Shown piece after piece: positions 1-12,260 of a stretch of DNA of 64,000 bases (the first letter of the stretch is position 1; each line of letters begins with the position of its first letter). The position numbers and the translations under genes were made by a program. This DNA is from Psychrobacter glacincola (GTDB lineage Bacteria; Pseudomonadota; Gammaproteobacteria; Pseudomonadales; Moraxellaceae): contig NZ_CAJGZH010000001.1 of NCBI RefSeq assembly GCF_904846075.1, positions 744,001 to 808,000 on the forward strand. The letters run 5' to 3'. The notes beneath the pieces are model-generated. The model saw only the letters and a list, made by a program, of their open reading frames with translations. It was not told the DNA's origin and did no database searches.

Positions 1-62
1 CTTAAAGTAGCTTTTTATGAATCTGTCTTAAACTAAAGTCATTTTTGTTTAAAGCAATCTAA

Positions 63-146
63 GGTGGGATTGGGGAGCGGTCAAACCCAACAGACTGTAA
101 ATCTGTCGCGAAAGCTTCGAAGGTTCGAATCCTTCTCCCACCACCA
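63..146 (+). tRNA. tRNA-Tyr (GTA)
   Basis: An 84 nt class II tRNA with long variable arm. The acceptor GGTGGGA pairs with TCCCACC, followed by discriminator A and an encoded CCA. The anticodon GTA is at 97-99 and the T-loop TTCGAAT is present. It is the first of three tRNAs leading into tuf, the order known from the enterobacterial tyrU-glyT-thrT-tufB operon. No terminator separates them, so co-transcription and processing are likely. Confidence 0.97.
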
Positions 147-230
147 TATTTTTTAAAGTTTGTCATAGCGCCAAGCATACTCTTTATACTTAATGACTCT
201 CGATTAGAGTCTTCTTGAATAAGAGTAATT

Positions 231-304
231 GCGGGTGTGGTATAATGGTAACACCTTAGCCTTCCAAGCTAATGACGCGGGTTCGATTCCCGCCACCCGC
301 TCCA
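231..304 (+). tRNA. tRNA-Gly (TCC)
   Basis: A 74 nt tRNA. The acceptor GCGGGTG pairs with CACCCGC, with discriminator T and an encoded CCA. The anticodon TCC is at 263-265 and the T-loop is TTCGATT. It is the second tRNA of the tuf-proximal cluster. Confidence 0.97.
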
Positions 305-423
305 TATATACAACATCGCAAAGATTATCAATAAATCATCACGACAGTCAGTTTTAGTATTGCTGTATCGTGATATTTTTTTTAGTAAATCCATAAGTTG
401 TTTTTTGTGGTTATTAAAAACAT

Positions 424-498
<75 letters not shown>

Positions 499-1021
499 TT
501 TATTGTTTAAACCTCTTGTGTTTGCTTTGCCATCTTTAAACAGTTCGTATCGATATCGAAATTACAAAATATTGAAAATTATAAATTACAGTGTAGCAAA
601 TAATATTTAAGGGTGACACTGAGGTGTTGCCTTTTAGTGCTGTCAATTTATCAAGCTATCAATACATGAGTAATTATCTAAAAGTATCTAAGACAAAATT
701 ATTTAAGATAAAAGTATCTAGGTTCGGCAGGCTCCAATATTATTAATGATTTACACTAAGATAAAGTAGTGCAACAGCGATAATGTATAATATCTTGCAA
801 TGTTCACTAGATTAAAAAATACGTATAGTGCTTAAACTTATGTGTGCAGCATTGAAATGCATGATTTGAGCACATATATACAGTCGTAAAATGATCAAAC
901 AGTTTTAGTAGATAAGCCATAGCGTCAACGGTTTGATGGTTCTGTATGCATCATGAGCCGTCAAACAGCTATTCACCGATCTTTGATTGATAAAGATTCA
1001 CCAAAAAAAGAGGAAATACCC
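499..1021 (+). other. tuf leader, no gene seen
   Basis: This 523 bp AT-rich spacer lies between tRNA-Thr and the tuf start. I see no convincing small gene and no clear terminator. The direct repeat TAAAAGTATCTA occurs twice, near 679-690 and 709-720. A tuf promoter may lie here as well as read-through from the tRNAs, but I cannot assign -35/-10 boxes confidently. An upstream in-frame ATG at 953 would add 23 residues foreign to EF-Tu and is not the start. Confidence 0.5.
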
Positions 1022-2212
1022 ATGGCAAAGGCCAAGTTTGAACGCGTAAAGCCACACGTCAACGTCGGTACAATCGGACACGTTGACCACGGTAAAACAA
1101 CCCTAACAGCTGCCATCGCAACTGTAGCAGCAATCACCTCTGGTGGCGAAGCCAAAGACTACGCGTCTATTGACTCAGCACCAGAAGAAAAAGCACGTGG
1201 CATCACCATCAACACCTCACACGTAGAATATGACACCCCAGCACGTCACTACGCTCACGTCGATTGCCCAGGTCACGCCGATTATGTTAAAAACATGATC
1301 ACCGGTGCCGCTCAAATGGACGGCGCAATCCTAGTCGTATCAGCAACTGACGGCCCAATGCCACAAACCCGTGAGCACATCCTGCTTTCACGTCAGGTTG
1401 GCGTACCGTACATCATCGTATTCATGAACAAATGTGATGTTGTTGATGACGAAGAATTGCTAGAACTCGTAGAAATGGAAGTTCGTGAACTTCTTAATGA
1501 CTACGACTTCCCAGGTGATGACACCCCAATCATCCATGGTTCAGCGACTGAAGCCCTAAAAGGCTCACAAGAAAAATACGGCCAACCAGCGGTTGTAGAA
1601 CTTCTTAACGTTCTTGACACCTACATCCCAGAGCCAGAGCGTGACGTTGATAAAGCATTCCTAATGCCAATCGAAGACGTATTCTCAATCTCAGGCCGTG
1701 GTACTGTTGTAACAGGTCGTGTTGAATCTGGTATCGTACGCGTAGGCGACGAAATCGAAATCGTCGGTATCCGTGACACTCAAAAAACCACCTGTACTGG
1801 TGTAGAGATGTTCCGTAAACTGCTTGACGAAGGTCGTGCAGGCGAAAACTGTGGCGTACTACTACGTGGTACTAAGCGTGAAGACGTACAACGTGGCCAA
1901 GTACTAGCTAAGCCAGGTTCAATCACTCCTCACACCAAGTTTGACGCTGAAGTATATGTATTGTCAAAAGAAGAGGGTGGTCGTCATACTCCATTCCTAA
2001 ACGGCTATCGTCCACAGTTCTACTTCCGTACCACTGACGTAACTGGCGCAATCCAATTACAAGACGGTACTGAAATGGTCATGCCTGGTGATAACGTTGA
2101 GATGGGCGTAGAGCTTATCCACCCAATCGCTATGGACAAAGGTCTTCGCTTCGCTATTCGTGAAGGCGGCCGTACTGTAGGCGCTGGTGTTGTTGCTAAC
2201 GTACTAAACTAA
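1022..2212 (+). CDS. tuf: Elongation factor Tu
   Basis: EF-Tu is the GTPase that delivers aminoacyl-tRNA to the ribosomal A site. The product is 396 aa, the normal bacterial length. The P-loop GHVDHGKT is at residues 19-26, followed by the G3 motif DCPGH and G4 NKCD, then beta-barrel domains II and III ending in VVANVLN. I chose ATG 1022 because the protein then begins [20 protein letters not shown], as in the family, and AGAGGA lies at 1009-1014. Codon use is strongly biased (many C-ending codons), as expected for a very highly expressed gene. It follows the tRNA-Tyr/Gly/Thr cluster (tufB-type position) but is not followed by secE-nusG; a terminator closes the unit. Confidence 0.99.
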   Translation: MAKAKFERVKPHVNVGTIGHVDHGKTTLTAAIATVAAITSGGEAKDYASIDSAPEEKARGITINTSHVEYDTPARHYAHVDCPGHADYVKNMITGAAQMDGAILVVSATDGPMPQTREHILLSRQVGVPYIIVFMNKCDVVDDEELLELVEMEVRELLNDYDFPGDDTPIIHGSATEALKGSQEKYGQPAVVELLNVLDTYIPEPERDVDKAFLMPIEDVFSISGRGTVVTGRVESGIVRVGDEIEIVGIRDTQKTTCTGVEMFRKLLDEGRAGENCGVLLRGTKREDVQRGQVLAKPGSITPHTKFDAEVYVLSKEEGGRHTPFLNGYRPQFYFRTTDVTGAIQLQDGTEMVMPGDNVEMGVELIHPIAMDKGLRFAIREGGRTVGAGVVANVLN

Positions 2213-2250
2213 TCTATCAGTCTCAGTAATGAGATTGTAAGTTAGTCATA

Positions 2251-2286
2251 AAAAAGCCATCCTTGTTTAAGGGTGGCTTTTTTTTA
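2251..2286 (+). terminator. Rho-independent terminator of tuf
   Basis: The stem AAAAGCCATCC / GGGTGGCTTTT has an 8 nt loop and runs into a T8 tract, 39 bp after the tuf stop. Confidence 0.9.
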
Positions 2287-2392
2287 GCTATAAAAAGGTA
2301 ATGGTATAATCAATATTATAATGATAAATATTTGAAATACAGTAAGTACTATGGTATTTGGGTTTGTATAAATAATAATAAGAGGATACATA

Positions 2393-2890
2393 ATGTTGAT
2401 GATAAAGGTTTTATCAACCCATAGTGCAGATTTTGAGCAAGTGCTGCAAGCAGTAGCGGATATTGAAGCCATCGTTCAACCGCAAGATGCTTGGGGCTAT
2501 CAGACATTGGTGGAATCACTCAAACAAGATAGCATGCATCTGCTGATCGTTTATGAGCAAAAAGACAATATTATTATTAATACTACTGTGACAGGCTATT
2601 GTTTATATCAAGTGATTTTTGAACAAGCGGAGATTTTACGTATTGGCACTCATCCTGATTATCAACGTCAAGGTATTGCCTCACAAATTTTTGCCAGATT
2701 GAATACAGAATTGAGAAAGCATCAGGTGGAGAGCCTTTTATTAGAGGTGCGCGCAGATAATACGCCTGCGATAGCCTTATATGAGCAGCAAGAATTTGCT
2801 CTCATTCATAAGCGTAAAGGGTATTACCAAACTCCCCATCAACCAGCTATTGATGCCCTGATTATGCAGCGCCTGTACGTCCGAGAATAA
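2393..2890 (+). CDS. GNAT acetyltransferase, RimI-like
   Basis: A 165 aa GCN5-related N-acetyltransferase. The acetyl-CoA loop is visible as HPDYQRQGIASQIF, following the beta-strand AEILRIGTHP, and the C-terminal part (LLLEVRADNTPAIALYEQQEF) matches RimI, which acetylates the N-terminal alanine of ribosomal protein S18. RimI assignment is an inference from this C-terminal motif; it could be another protein-directed GNAT. AGAGGA at 2381-2386 fits ATG 2393 or the second ATG at 2399. It sits alone between the tuf terminator and a convergent MerR gene. Confidence 0.8.
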   Translation: MLMIKVLSTHSADFEQVLQAVADIEAIVQPQDAWGYQTLVESLKQDSMHLLIVYEQKDNIIINTTVTGYCLYQVIFEQAEILRIGTHPDYQRQGIASQIFARLNTELRKHQVESLLLEVRADNTPAIALYEQQEFALIHKRKGYYQTPHQPAIDALIMQRLYVRE

Positions 2891-2953
2891 TGAATGGTAT
2901 CGAATGGAGCCAAATAAACCCGCAGAATAGTAGATGGGTCGGCACTTTTATCA

Positions 2954-3388
2954 TTATTGGGTGGGTATTTTCTTTTTACAGATTTCAATATTGAGTTTAT
3001 AGTCATTATCTACTTTCATACGCTCAAGAACGTCGATGCGTTCGCTTAATAGTTCTACCATGAGGCTGATATTGGCTTGCTGTTTTTGTATTTGCGCCAA
3101 TTTTTGCTGAGTAAGCATCAGTTGTAAATCAACATCCAATTGACCATCGTAATAATCATTCAAGCTGTCTCTGATTTCAGTGAGTGTAAAGCCAATCGCT
3201 TGCGCACTTTTGATTAGCTCAATACGTTCGATACATTCTGGATGAAACTCGGTATATAAACGGGAGCCTGCCTGACGCTTACGAGATTTTAGCAAGCCCA
3301 GTTGGTCATAATGACGAACGGTATCTTTGGTTGTTTGAGCTTTTGTTGCCAGTGTTCCAATCAGTAAGAACGATGTGTCGGGTGCCAT
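2954..3388 (-). CDS. MerR-family transcriptional regulator
   Basis: A 144 aa regulator. The N-terminal winged-helix MerR domain is clear: LATKAQTTKDTVRHYDQLGL followed by a GSRLYTEFHPE wing and the helix AIGFTLTEIRDSL. A coiled-coil dimerisation helix follows (about residues 85-125). The C-terminus has a single Cys and no paired cysteines typical of metal-sensing MerR proteins, so the effector is unknown. It is transcribed away from the aat side and has no obvious target gene next to it. Confidence 0.8.
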   Translation of the reverse strand: MAPDTSFLLIGTLATKAQTTKDTVRHYDQLGLLKSRKRQAGSRLYTEFHPECIERIELIKSAQAIGFTLTEIRDSLNDYYDGQLDVDLQLMLTQQKLAQIQKQQANISLMVELLSERIDVLERMKVDNDYKLNIEICKKKIPTQ

Positions 3389-3484
3389 GATAACCTCGTC
3401 GGTAGGTAGCAGTTGATAAGGTACGAGTTAATAAAGTAGCGATTAACAAACAGACATAAGCTATCCATCACTTAGTCATCGTAT

Positions 3485-4294
3485 TTATTTTAAGATAAGC
3501 TGCCAAGGTTCTATGGTATCAAGTAACGATACGGCGAGTGGTTTATGAGAGTTATTTTGCCATTTGACAGTGCTATTAGCCGTTAACAGATCCAATTGAG
3601 TCAAAAAGTCAGCACGCGGTAGCGTGGTTGCACCCAAGCTCATCAAATGCTCATTTGGTAGCTGACAGTCGACCAGCGCCACATGGCTTTGTTCACATAA
3701 GCGCATTAAACCCCAAAATGCGAACTTTGAGGCGTTAGAGGCGATATGAAACATCGATTCGCCAAAGTAAATGCTACCTATTTTTAGACCATAAAGCCCG
3801 CCAATGAGTTGCCCTTTATCATTCCAAACTTCAATGCTATGTGCAAATCCTTGTGCATGCAGTTCGGTATAAGCCTCAATCATTTCTTCATGAATCCAAG
3901 TATGTTCGCCCTCGGGCTGTTCATTATTGAGGCGATCACTGCGCGGTAAACTACAGGCATGAATAACGTCATCAAAAGCTTGATTCAGGGTTAATTGCCA
4001 ACGCTCGCGGATGGCTTGCTTACGCAGCGACTTGCTTGGCTTATAATTGGTTGGCACCATCACACAGCGCGGCTCTGGGCACCACCATGCAATTGGTTCA
4101 TCTTCATTAAACCAAGGAAACAGACCTTGCGCGTAAGCAGAAATTAATGTTTCGGCTGCCAAATCTCCTCCGACAGCGACGATGCCAATGCCGTCAGGAT
4201 CAACCATCAAAGGGTCAGGAAAGTCATAACGCCCAAGACTTTTTAAGGTCTCAGGCGTGATATGCTCATTATTGTATTGAGAGAAATTACCCAT
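3485..4294 (-). CDS. aat: Leucyl/phenylalanyl-tRNA--protein transferase
   Basis: Aat transfers Leu or Phe from tRNA to N-terminal Arg/Lys of proteins, creating N-degrons for ClpS/ClpAP. The 269 aa product has family hallmarks: DPDGIGIVAVGGDL, YAQGLFPWFNEDEPIAWWCPEPR, GLYGLKIGSIYFGESMFH, ASKFAF and LVDCQLPNEHL. Its ATG abuts the trxB stop with no intervening base, so the two genes are almost certainly co-translated. Linkage of trxB, aat and ftsK is also seen in E. coli. Confidence 0.97.
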   Translation of the reverse strand: MGNFSQYNNEHITPETLKSLGRYDFPDPLMVDPDGIGIVAVGGDLAAETLISAYAQGLFPWFNEDEPIAWWCPEPRCVMVPTNYKPSKSLRKQAIRERWQLTLNQAFDDVIHACSLPRSDRLNNEQPEGEHTWIHEEMIEAYTELHAQGFAHSIEVWNDKGQLIGGLYGLKIGSIYFGESMFHIASNASKFAFWGLMRLCEQSHVALVDCQLPNEHLMSLGATTLPRADFLTQLDLLTANSTVKWQNNSHKPLAVSLLDTIEPWQLILK

Positions 4295-5886
<1,592 letters not shown>

Positions 5887-8800
5887 GTGATATCAGCACC
5901 GCTTATTGAGTATTTAAAAAAGGGAATATTTACCCTCCTTGGGTTAATACTGGCCGTTTATCTATTTGTCATTTTGATGACATATACCAGTAACGATCCT
6001 AGTTGGTCGCATATCAGTAGCGATATGACCACGATTAATAATGTAGGCGGCGAATCGGGTGCTTGGTTATCTGACTTGCTTTATAGCTTCTTTGGTTTTG
6101 GTGCATGGTGGCTGCTGGCGTTTGTGGTTTATGAGTCTATCATTATTTGGTGGGACAACAAGCCAACGTTTTGGCTGATGCGAGTGGTTGCTTATGTGTT
6201 TTTATTATTAAGTGCCAGCGCTTTGTTTGCACAATTGGTGGCGTTAGTACAGCAATTGACCAATTCAGGAACGCTAGGGCTGGAAAGCGTGGCTGGTGGC
6301 ATTATTGGATTTGAATTACAGGCGCGTTTGGCACAGCTTTTATCGCAGTGGGGGAGTGTGATTTTCTTGACGGCATTTGTCATTATTACCGCGACTTTTG
6401 CCTTTAATATTCATTGGCTAGCGATTTATGAGAAGGTTAAGGCGCTATCGTGGCTTGGCTCAGGGGTGAAGCGTCAGGGTAGAATGCACGATAGCGTATC
6501 AACCACGCCAGAAAATATCAATGCCAAGCAAAATGATGAAAGTATAGCCAACAGTAATGCGAAACAAGACGCAGCCGATCACGAGCAGCTGCCACTTGAG
6601 TTACAAGTTGCTGGCAATGCTCAAGCCGTAGACAACAGTGGTCGGTTCAGCAATGTGTTGTCAGAGTTTTTGGCAACGTCAGGGTTGGCTGAGAGCGTTA
6701 AAGCTTCTGTAGTTGCCGCAACACAAGCGGCGATGCCTAATTCAGCTGCTAAATCTAGTCGTGAGAATAGTGAGCCTGTCCCTGTCTCAGTAGAAACACC
6801 TAGCAGTACTGTTCAAAATCTAGCAAGTCATACGAATACATCGACGCCGTCAAGTCCTGCCATGACTGCTATCCGTAAAGTCGAGCCAAGCTTTGCTTGG
6901 AATGACGCCAATACTGTCGATGACTTATTAGCCAGTGAGCAAATGGCTTATCACGCTAATGATATGAACACTTCTGATTCAGCTGCTACTACTTCTGTAT
7001 CTGCTGATAGCAATACTGAGTCGTTAGAGACTGTGGTATCAGACTCTACAGCGATATCAGCCGTAGAGATGTCCGAAGCTCAATCAACAGAGAACTTGCC
7101 GTCAACAGCTCAGCCATCAATAAATGAGCTGGTATACGGTGAGACGGTTGACGAAACAAATAATGAGCTTGAATCGTTTGAGTTAGAGGATAAAGTGGAG
7201 GCCGTTGATATACTGGCTGATGCATGGTTGGCAGAGCATGCGGATGTCTCAACATCTACAGCTATGCAGCCTGCAGAAACAGGGCAACCTTCAGGAACAG
7301 TGCAAGCAGCCAATATGACTGAGCTGCCCAAACAAGCAGCAGTCACAGCGCCTGCGACAGACTCATATAATAGCGAAATGAACGACTTTACTGATAAATG
7401 GTTTGATGAAGAGCCTGAACTGTCAGAGGATTTCGAACCTTCTTATATATCTAATGAAGCGAGTGTCGCCAAAGCAGTAGACGTGGTTGTACCAGTTGCG
7501 TCAGTTACTGATATGACACCGACCAATACGCCGCCTGCCAATCCTAAACTCGCGCCGACAGCAGCAACTGGTATTACAGAAACAAATGCTTCGCCCGTAA
7601 CAGCGGCTAAACCTACGGTAAGCTTTGCGGTGCCAGAAGGCGATAGCAGCAATCATATTGCTGACATGATGCCAGAAGATGACAGTCGAGCTGACGACAC
7701 TGACCTGCCGGTGATGCCGCATATTAGCGATGATGCCGCCTTCAGTCAAAAATCACGCTCGATGCAAACGGCTGCCTATCGCAGTAGCCTTACACCTATC
7801 CCTGAGATTTCTATTTTAGATAAGCCTGACCCTGACCGTAAGCCGAGCTATACATTGGCCGAGCTTGAGCAGTTGTCCGAGCTATTAGAAATCAAATTGC
7901 AAGAGTTTAATGTCAAGGCTGCTGTGGTTAATGCCATCCCAGGTCCCGTAGTAACGCGCTTTGAAGTAGAGCTTGCTGCTGGGGTAAAAGCCAGTAAAGT
8001 GACGGGTATTTCACGCGATTTGGCGCGTTCGTTATCGATGGCGTCCTTGCGTGTGGTCGAGGTCATTCCGGGTAAGCCGTATATTGGTATTGAGGTGCCA
8101 AACAAGCAGCGCGAAATGGTACGTTTGATTGAGCTGTTAAATACGGAAAAATTTATCGACCCTAAAGCCCAAATCAGTATGGCGATGGGTAAAGACATCG
8201 GCGGTAATCCGATTATTACTGACCTTGCTCGCGCGCCGCATATGCTCGTTGCCGGCACCACAGGCTCTGGTAAATCGGTCTTGGTCAACTCGATGCTACT
8301 GTCGATGCTGCTAAAATATACGCCGAATGAGCTGCGCCTTATTTTGATCGATCCAAAGCAGCTTGAGCTTGCCAACTACAACGATATTCCGCATCTGCTA
8401 ACGCCAGTGGTCACTGATATGACGGAAGCGGCCAGTGCCTTGTCATGGTGCGTGGCAGAAATGGAACGCCGTTATCAGCTTATGAGCTTATTAAAGGTGC
8501 GTAAGCTTAATGAGTTTAATAAAAAGGTCATTGCTGCTGAAAAATCGGGCAATCCGATGCTTGATCCTTTGTGGCGACCTAATGACAGCGTGAGTATCAG
8601 CCAAGCACCGAAGCTAAAAACCTTGCCGATGATTGTCATTGTCGCGGATGAGTTTGCCGATATGATTATGCAGGTTGGTAAACAAGCCGAAGAGCTTATC
8701 ACCCGCTTGGCACAAAAATCACGCGCAGCAGGGATTCATTTAATGCTTGCTACCCAGCGTCCGTCGGTCGATGTCATTACTGGTCTGATTAAAGCCAATA

Positions 8801-9270
8801 TTCCCGTGCGGGCAGCGTTACGAGTGAACTCAAAAGTAGATTCGCGGACGATTCTGGACAGTGGCGGTGCCGAAGACATGCTGGGTAATGGTGACATGCT
8901 ATTTTTAGGACCTGGGCAAATTGAGCCGGACCGTGTGCATGGTGCCTATGTCAGCGATGAAGAGGTCAACCGTGTTTGTGATGCGTGGCGTGAACGCGGT
9001 GCGCCTGATTATATTGATAATATGGCAGGCAACTTTGAACTGTCTAGTCCTAGTGGCGGTGGTAGTACGGCGAATGCCTCTGGTGAGGATGACGACCTTT
9101 ATAACGATGCTGTGGCCTTTATTATGGAGACGCGGAAAGTTTCTGCTTCTAGTATCCAGCGTAAATTTAGTATCGGCTATAACCGTGCCGCACGTATCGT
9201 AGATTCTATGGAGGACGCGGGGTTGGTCAGCTCAATGGGCAAAAGCGGTAAGCGTGAGCTATTAATGTAG
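5887..9270 (+). CDS. ftsK: DNA translocase FtsK
   Basis: FtsK couples chromosome-dimer resolution and terminus segregation to the division septum. The product is 1127 aa from GTG 5887. About four N-terminal membrane segments (residues ~12-180) precede a long acidic Ala/Ser/Thr-rich linker (~190-640). The RecA-like motor follows: Walker A GTTGSGKS at 790-797 and Walker B VIVADEFAD around 917-924, plus the FtsK motif ATQRPSVDVITGLIKANIP. The C-terminal winged-helix gamma domain (~1070-1127, SSIQRKFSIGYNRAARIVD) recognises KOPS-like polar sequences. The linker is not obviously repetitive and is the only poorly conserved part. Confidence 0.97.
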   Translation: MISAPLIEYLKKGIFTLLGLILAVYLFVILMTYTSNDPSWSHISSDMTTINNVGGESGAWLSDLLYSFFGFGAWWLLAFVVYESIIIWWDNKPTFWLMRVVAYVFLLLSASALFAQLVALVQQLTNSGTLGLESVAGGIIGFELQARLAQLLSQWGSVIFLTAFVIITATFAFNIHWLAIYEKVKALSWLGSGVKRQGRMHDSVSTTPENINAKQNDESIANSNAKQDAADHEQLPLELQVAGNAQAVDNSGRFSNVLSEFLATSGLAESVKASVVAATQAAMPNSAAKSSRENSEPVPVSVETPSSTVQNLASHTNTSTPSSPAMTAIRKVEPSFAWNDANTVDDLLASEQMAYHANDMNTSDSAATTSVSADSNTESLETVVSDSTAISAVEMSEAQSTENLPSTAQPSINELVYGETVDETNNELESFELEDKVEAVDILADAWLAEHADVSTSTAMQPAETGQPSGTVQAANMTELPKQAAVTAPATDSYNSEMNDFTDKWFDEEPELSEDFEPSYISNEASVAKAVDVVVPVASVTDMTPTNTPPANPKLAPTAATGITETNASPVTAAKPTVSFAVPEGDSSNHIADMMPEDDSRADDTDLPVMPHISDDAAFSQKSRSMQTAAYRSSLTPIPEISILDKPDPDRKPSYTLAELEQLSELLEIKLQEFNVKAAVVNAIPGPVVTRFEVELAAGVKASKVTGISRDLARSLSMASLRVVEVIPGKPYIGIEVPNKQREMVRLIELLNTEKFIDPKAQISMAMGKDIGGNPIITDLARAPHMLVAGTTGSGKSVLVNSMLLSMLLKYTPNELRLILIDPKQLELANYNDIPHLLTPVVTDMTEAASALSWCVAEMERRYQLMSLLKVRKLNEFNKKVIAAEKSGNPMLDPLWRPNDSVSISQAPKLKTLPMIVIVADEFADMIMQVGKQAEELITRLAQKSRAAGIHLMLATQRPSVDVITGLIKANIPVRAALRVNSKVDSRTILDSGGAEDMLGNGDMLFLGPGQIEPDRVHGAYVSDEEVNRVCDAWRERGAPDYIDNMAGNFELSSPSGGGSTANASGEDDDLYNDAVAFIMETRKVSASSIQRKFSIGYNRAARIVDSMEDAGLVSSMGKSGKRELLM

Positions 9271-9367
9271 ATAAATGTTGAGCTTAAAAGTAGTTATCGT
9301 TGGTTATCTATATTAGAATAAATATAAAGAGTAATAATTGCATCTGCTCAATATATAGGGAAGTTTT

Positions 9368-9649
9368 ATGAAAAAGATAGTATTTACTATTATCGTTGCA
9401 ACTTTAGGTATTTCCAACATTACGCTTGCTGATACGTTTCAAAAGCATATGTACTGTTCTAAGCCTAGTAAACCCTATAACTTTACATCTGAGGCTCAAT
9501 ACAATCGATTTGTGGATGATGTTAATAAGTATCAAAGTTGTATTAACGACTTTGTTGAGGAACAGAACCGTGGAATTAAAAACCATCAAAAATCAATAAA
9601 TAATGCGATTGAAGAATGGAATAGGTTTGTTCAGTTTGAACTAAAATAA
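9368..9649 (+). CDS. Small secreted hypothetical protein
   Basis: A 93 aa protein with a clean signal peptide (MKKIVFTIIVATLGISNITLA, cleavage about residue 21), then a charged, Asn/Lys-rich helical mature domain of about 70 residues. Two cysteines (in MYCSKP and YQSCIND) could form one disulfide. GGAAG precedes ATG at a good distance and a terminator follows, so it looks like a real monocistronic gene. I do not recognise the family. Confidence 0.65.
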   Translation: MKKIVFTIIVATLGISNITLADTFQKHMYCSKPSKPYNFTSEAQYNRFVDDVNKYQSCINDFVEEQNRGIKNHQKSINNAIEEWNRFVQFELK

Positions 9650-9665
9650 AGCTTTCAAAAACAGA

Positions 9666-9695
9666 AAAGTCAAACATAACTGTTTGGCTTTTTTT
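9666..9695 (+). terminator. Rho-independent terminator
   Basis: The stem AGTCAAACA / TGTTTGGCT (one G-T pair) has a 4 nt TAAC loop and runs into T7, just after the small secreted protein gene. Confidence 0.8.
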
Positions 9696-9773
9696 ATGAG
9701 TAGACATTATTAAGAAAACAACACTATATTAGTTTAACTTAACTCAATACTTATAAACCAAGGAAGGTCAGTT

Positions 9774-11267
9774 ATGTTTAAAGAATATACCCAATATGAT
9801 GCCATAGCATTGGCGGCATTGGTCAATGCAGGTGAAGTCAGCGCTAAAGAGTTATTGGATGCTGCCGTCTATCAAGCCAATACACTCAATCCCAAATTAA
9901 ACGCCATCATCCATCGTTTTGATGAGCGTGCTTATCATGCTGCACAGGCGGGATTACCCTCAGGTATATTCAATGGTGTGCCTTATTTGCTCAAAGATTT
10001 GTCATTTAGCTTTGCCGATGAGCCAATCACGATGGGCAGTCGTAGTGTTAATATCATCTCTGAGAGCGACAGTGAAATCGTCAAGCGCATGAAAGCCACA
10101 GGTGTGAATACCTTTGGCAAAACCAATACGCCAGAATTTGGTTTGATCATTACCACTGAACCAAAAGCCCATGGTGCGACTCATAACCCTTTCAAAAAAG
10201 GTTACAGCTCTGGTGGTTCATCGGGCGGTAGTGCCGCGTCAGTAGCAAGTGGTATCGTATCGATGGCGGGTGCGGGTGATGGTGGTGGCTCAATACGCTT
10301 CCCTGCTGCTTGGTGCGGCGCGTTTGGACTTAAACCCAGCCGTGGTCGTAATCCGATAGGCCCTAAATTCGGGGAAGGCTGGGAAGGTGCAGTCGCAGAT
10401 CACGTGATTACCCGCAGCGTACGTGACAGTGCCGCGATGCTCGACGCTACAAATGGCGCAGAGATTGGTGCGCCTTATGTCATTGCGCCACCTGATGGCA
10501 CATTTTTGCAAGCAGCGATGCGCGCACCAAGACAATTAACCATTGCCTTACATCAACAGCCATTGATTGCCAATACTGTGGTGGATAAAGAAGTGTTAGC
10601 CGTATTAGAACAAACGGCTAAGCAGCTAGAAGCCATGGGTCATCGCGTCATACCTGCCGAGCCGAATATTAATATCGAGCAGTTTTGGCATGACTTTATG
10701 GTGGTGGTCTGCACCCATACCGCTTTTACCATTGATAATATCGAGCGTGACTTTGGGGTAGAACATATCAAAAACCTAGAGCCGCAAACCTATAATATGG
10801 CATTGCTGGGTCGCTCGTTATCAGCCGTTGATTTGGCGCATGCTAAGCATGGTTGGCATCACAGTCAGTATCAAACTGGCTTGTTACTTGAAACCTATGA
10901 CATGATTTTATGTCCGACCGTGCCGACACCTGCAGTTAAGCATGGTGTATTGACACCAAGTCGTATGGATGAAATGCTCATGCGTAGCGCAGGAGTGCTC
11001 AATAAGGGCATCGATATGGGTAAGTATGCCTTTAGCTCAGGTATGATCGAAAAGCTTAGTCAGCCTGTGCTGGGCAAAATGGCCTTTACACTACTGGGTA
11101 ATATCACGGGATTGCCAGCGATGTCATTACCGGTAGGAATGAGTAAAAAAGGTTTGCCAATTGGGATGCAGCTGATTGGGCGTATGAATGATGAAGCGAC
11201 ATTATTCAGTGTAGCAGGGGAGATGGAGCGAGCAGGGTTGTTTACCGAGGCAGCCTTTGAGAAGTAA
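9774..11267 (+). CDS. Amidase (amidase-signature family)
   Basis: A 497 aa amidase-signature hydrolase that cleaves C-N bonds of amides. The Ser-cisSer-Lys triad is visible: Lys74 in LLKDL, cis-Ser149 in [10 protein letters not shown], and nucleophile Ser173 in [22 protein letters not shown] lies upstream of ATG 9774. It stands alone and is not linked to gatC/gatB, so it is not GatA; the physiological amide is unknown. Closest in style to stand-alone amidases or 6-aminohexanoate-cyclic-dimer-type hydrolases. Confidence 0.92.
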   Translation: MFKEYTQYDAIALAALVNAGEVSAKELLDAAVYQANTLNPKLNAIIHRFDERAYHAAQAGLPSGIFNGVPYLLKDLSFSFADEPITMGSRSVNIISESDSEIVKRMKATGVNTFGKTNTPEFGLIITTEPKAHGATHNPFKKGYSSGGSSGGSAASVASGIVSMAGAGDGGGSIRFPAAWCGAFGLKPSRGRNPIGPKFGEGWEGAVADHVITRSVRDSAAMLDATNGAEIGAPYVIAPPDGTFLQAAMRAPRQLTIALHQQPLIANTVVDKEVLAVLEQTAKQLEAMGHRVIPAEPNINIEQFWHDFMVVVCTHTAFTIDNIERDFGVEHIKNLEPQTYNMALLGRSLSAVDLAHAKHGWHHSQYQTGLLLETYDMILCPTVPTPAVKHGVLTPSRMDEMLMRSAGVLNKGIDMGKYAFSSGMIEKLSQPVLGKMAFTLLGNITGLPAMSLPVGMSKKGLPIGMQLIGRMNDEATLFSVAGEMERAGLFTEAAFEK

Positions 11268-11298
11268 GTTTGCATTCTATCGATTAAGTAATGATTAC

Positions 11299-12213
11299 TC
11301 AATCAAATCGATAAATATCCATGCCCAAGCTATGATGCGCCATGCTTTGATGGACAACTGAGACACGCTGACCTGTACCTAAGGCAAAAAACAATGGCAA
11401 CAGATGCTCGTCACTCGGATGAATGTCTTTATAGTCAGGATATTGCTGCCAATCTAAAGCACTAGGAATGTCTGTTTTGAGCTGTTGTAGCAGCCATTGC
11501 TTAAATGCTTTAGCCGTTTGGTCAACACTATCTGCTTGCCAGCGTAATGCTTGCAGATTATGGGTAATGTTACCTGAACCGATGATCAGTATTTGCTCTT
11601 CACGTAGGCGCGCCAGCTGCGCACCCAATTGATAACAGGCGATACTGTCATAATGCTGCGGTAGAGAAACCTGTACGATAGGTATCTCAGCCTCTGGATA
11701 TAAGTGCCTGAGCGGTGCCCATACCCCATGATCGCAAGCCCGCACCGGATTGACGCTACAAGTAATACCGCGTGCAGTGAGCTGCTGGGCAAGGGATTCA
11801 GCAAGTGCTGGCTGACCAGATGCAGGGTATTGAAGCTCATATAGCTCAGGCGGAAAACCTGAAAAGTCGTGCCAAGTCTTGGGTTGAGGATTACTGCTTA
11901 TTTCGAGTTTGGCGGATTGCCAATGCGCTGACATAATCAGGATGGCACGTGGCTTTGGTAAGTTTTGCCCGATACGTGCCAGTGCACTGGTCGTGGCAGA
12001 TTGTTCAATGGCAAGCGTGGGTGCACCATGCGAGATAAACAATGCTGGTAGCTTAGCTACATTTGACCCTGAAGCAGATACATCTGTCCAAACACCAGTC
12101 GCCGTAATAGGCGTTGGCGAATGAGAGTACGAGTCATCAGGCTGATGAATTGAATGAGGGACGTTAGGTGTCGCATGTTTTGGATATTTCATGTAGCGTT
12201 TATTAGGGCGCAC
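11299..12213 (-). CDS. DODA-type extradiol aromatic ring-opening dioxygenase
   Basis: A class III extradiol ring-cleavage dioxygenase of the 4,5-DOPA dioxygenase/YgiD type, 304 aa from GTG 12213 or 297 aa from ATG 12192. Core motifs: ALFISHGAPTLAI (first metal His), ILIMSAHW (second His), RACDHGVWAPLRHLYPEA and IIGSGNITHNL (third His). Non-haem Fe or Zn ligands are therefore present. The first ~55 residues form a Pro/Ser-rich extension of uncertain translation; no start has a good ribosome-binding site. It converges with the amidase gene. Substrate is not deducible from sequence. Confidence 0.85.
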   Translation of the reverse strand: MRPNKRYMKYPKHATPNVPHSIHQPDDSYSHSPTPITATGVWTDVSASGSNVAKLPALFISHGAPTLAIEQSATTSALARIGQNLPKPRAILIMSAHWQSAKLEISSNPQPKTWHDFSGFPPELYELQYPASGQPALAESLAQQLTARGITCSVNPVRACDHGVWAPLRHLYPEAEIPIVQVSLPQHYDSIACYQLGAQLARLREEQILIIGSGNITHNLQALRWQADSVDQTAKAFKQWLLQQLKTDIPSALDWQQYPDYKDIHPSDEHLLPLFFALGTGQRVSVVHQSMAHHSLGMDIYRFD

Positions 12214-12260
12214 AGCGATTTTTCAATCTTTTCTATCATTGATATTGTTGCTCATAAACT

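Noticed and set aside
7046-8702. Long antisense ORFs in the ftsK linker and motor regions
   Set aside because: They are shadows of the ftsK frame with Ser/Ala/Thr-rich or scrambled translations.
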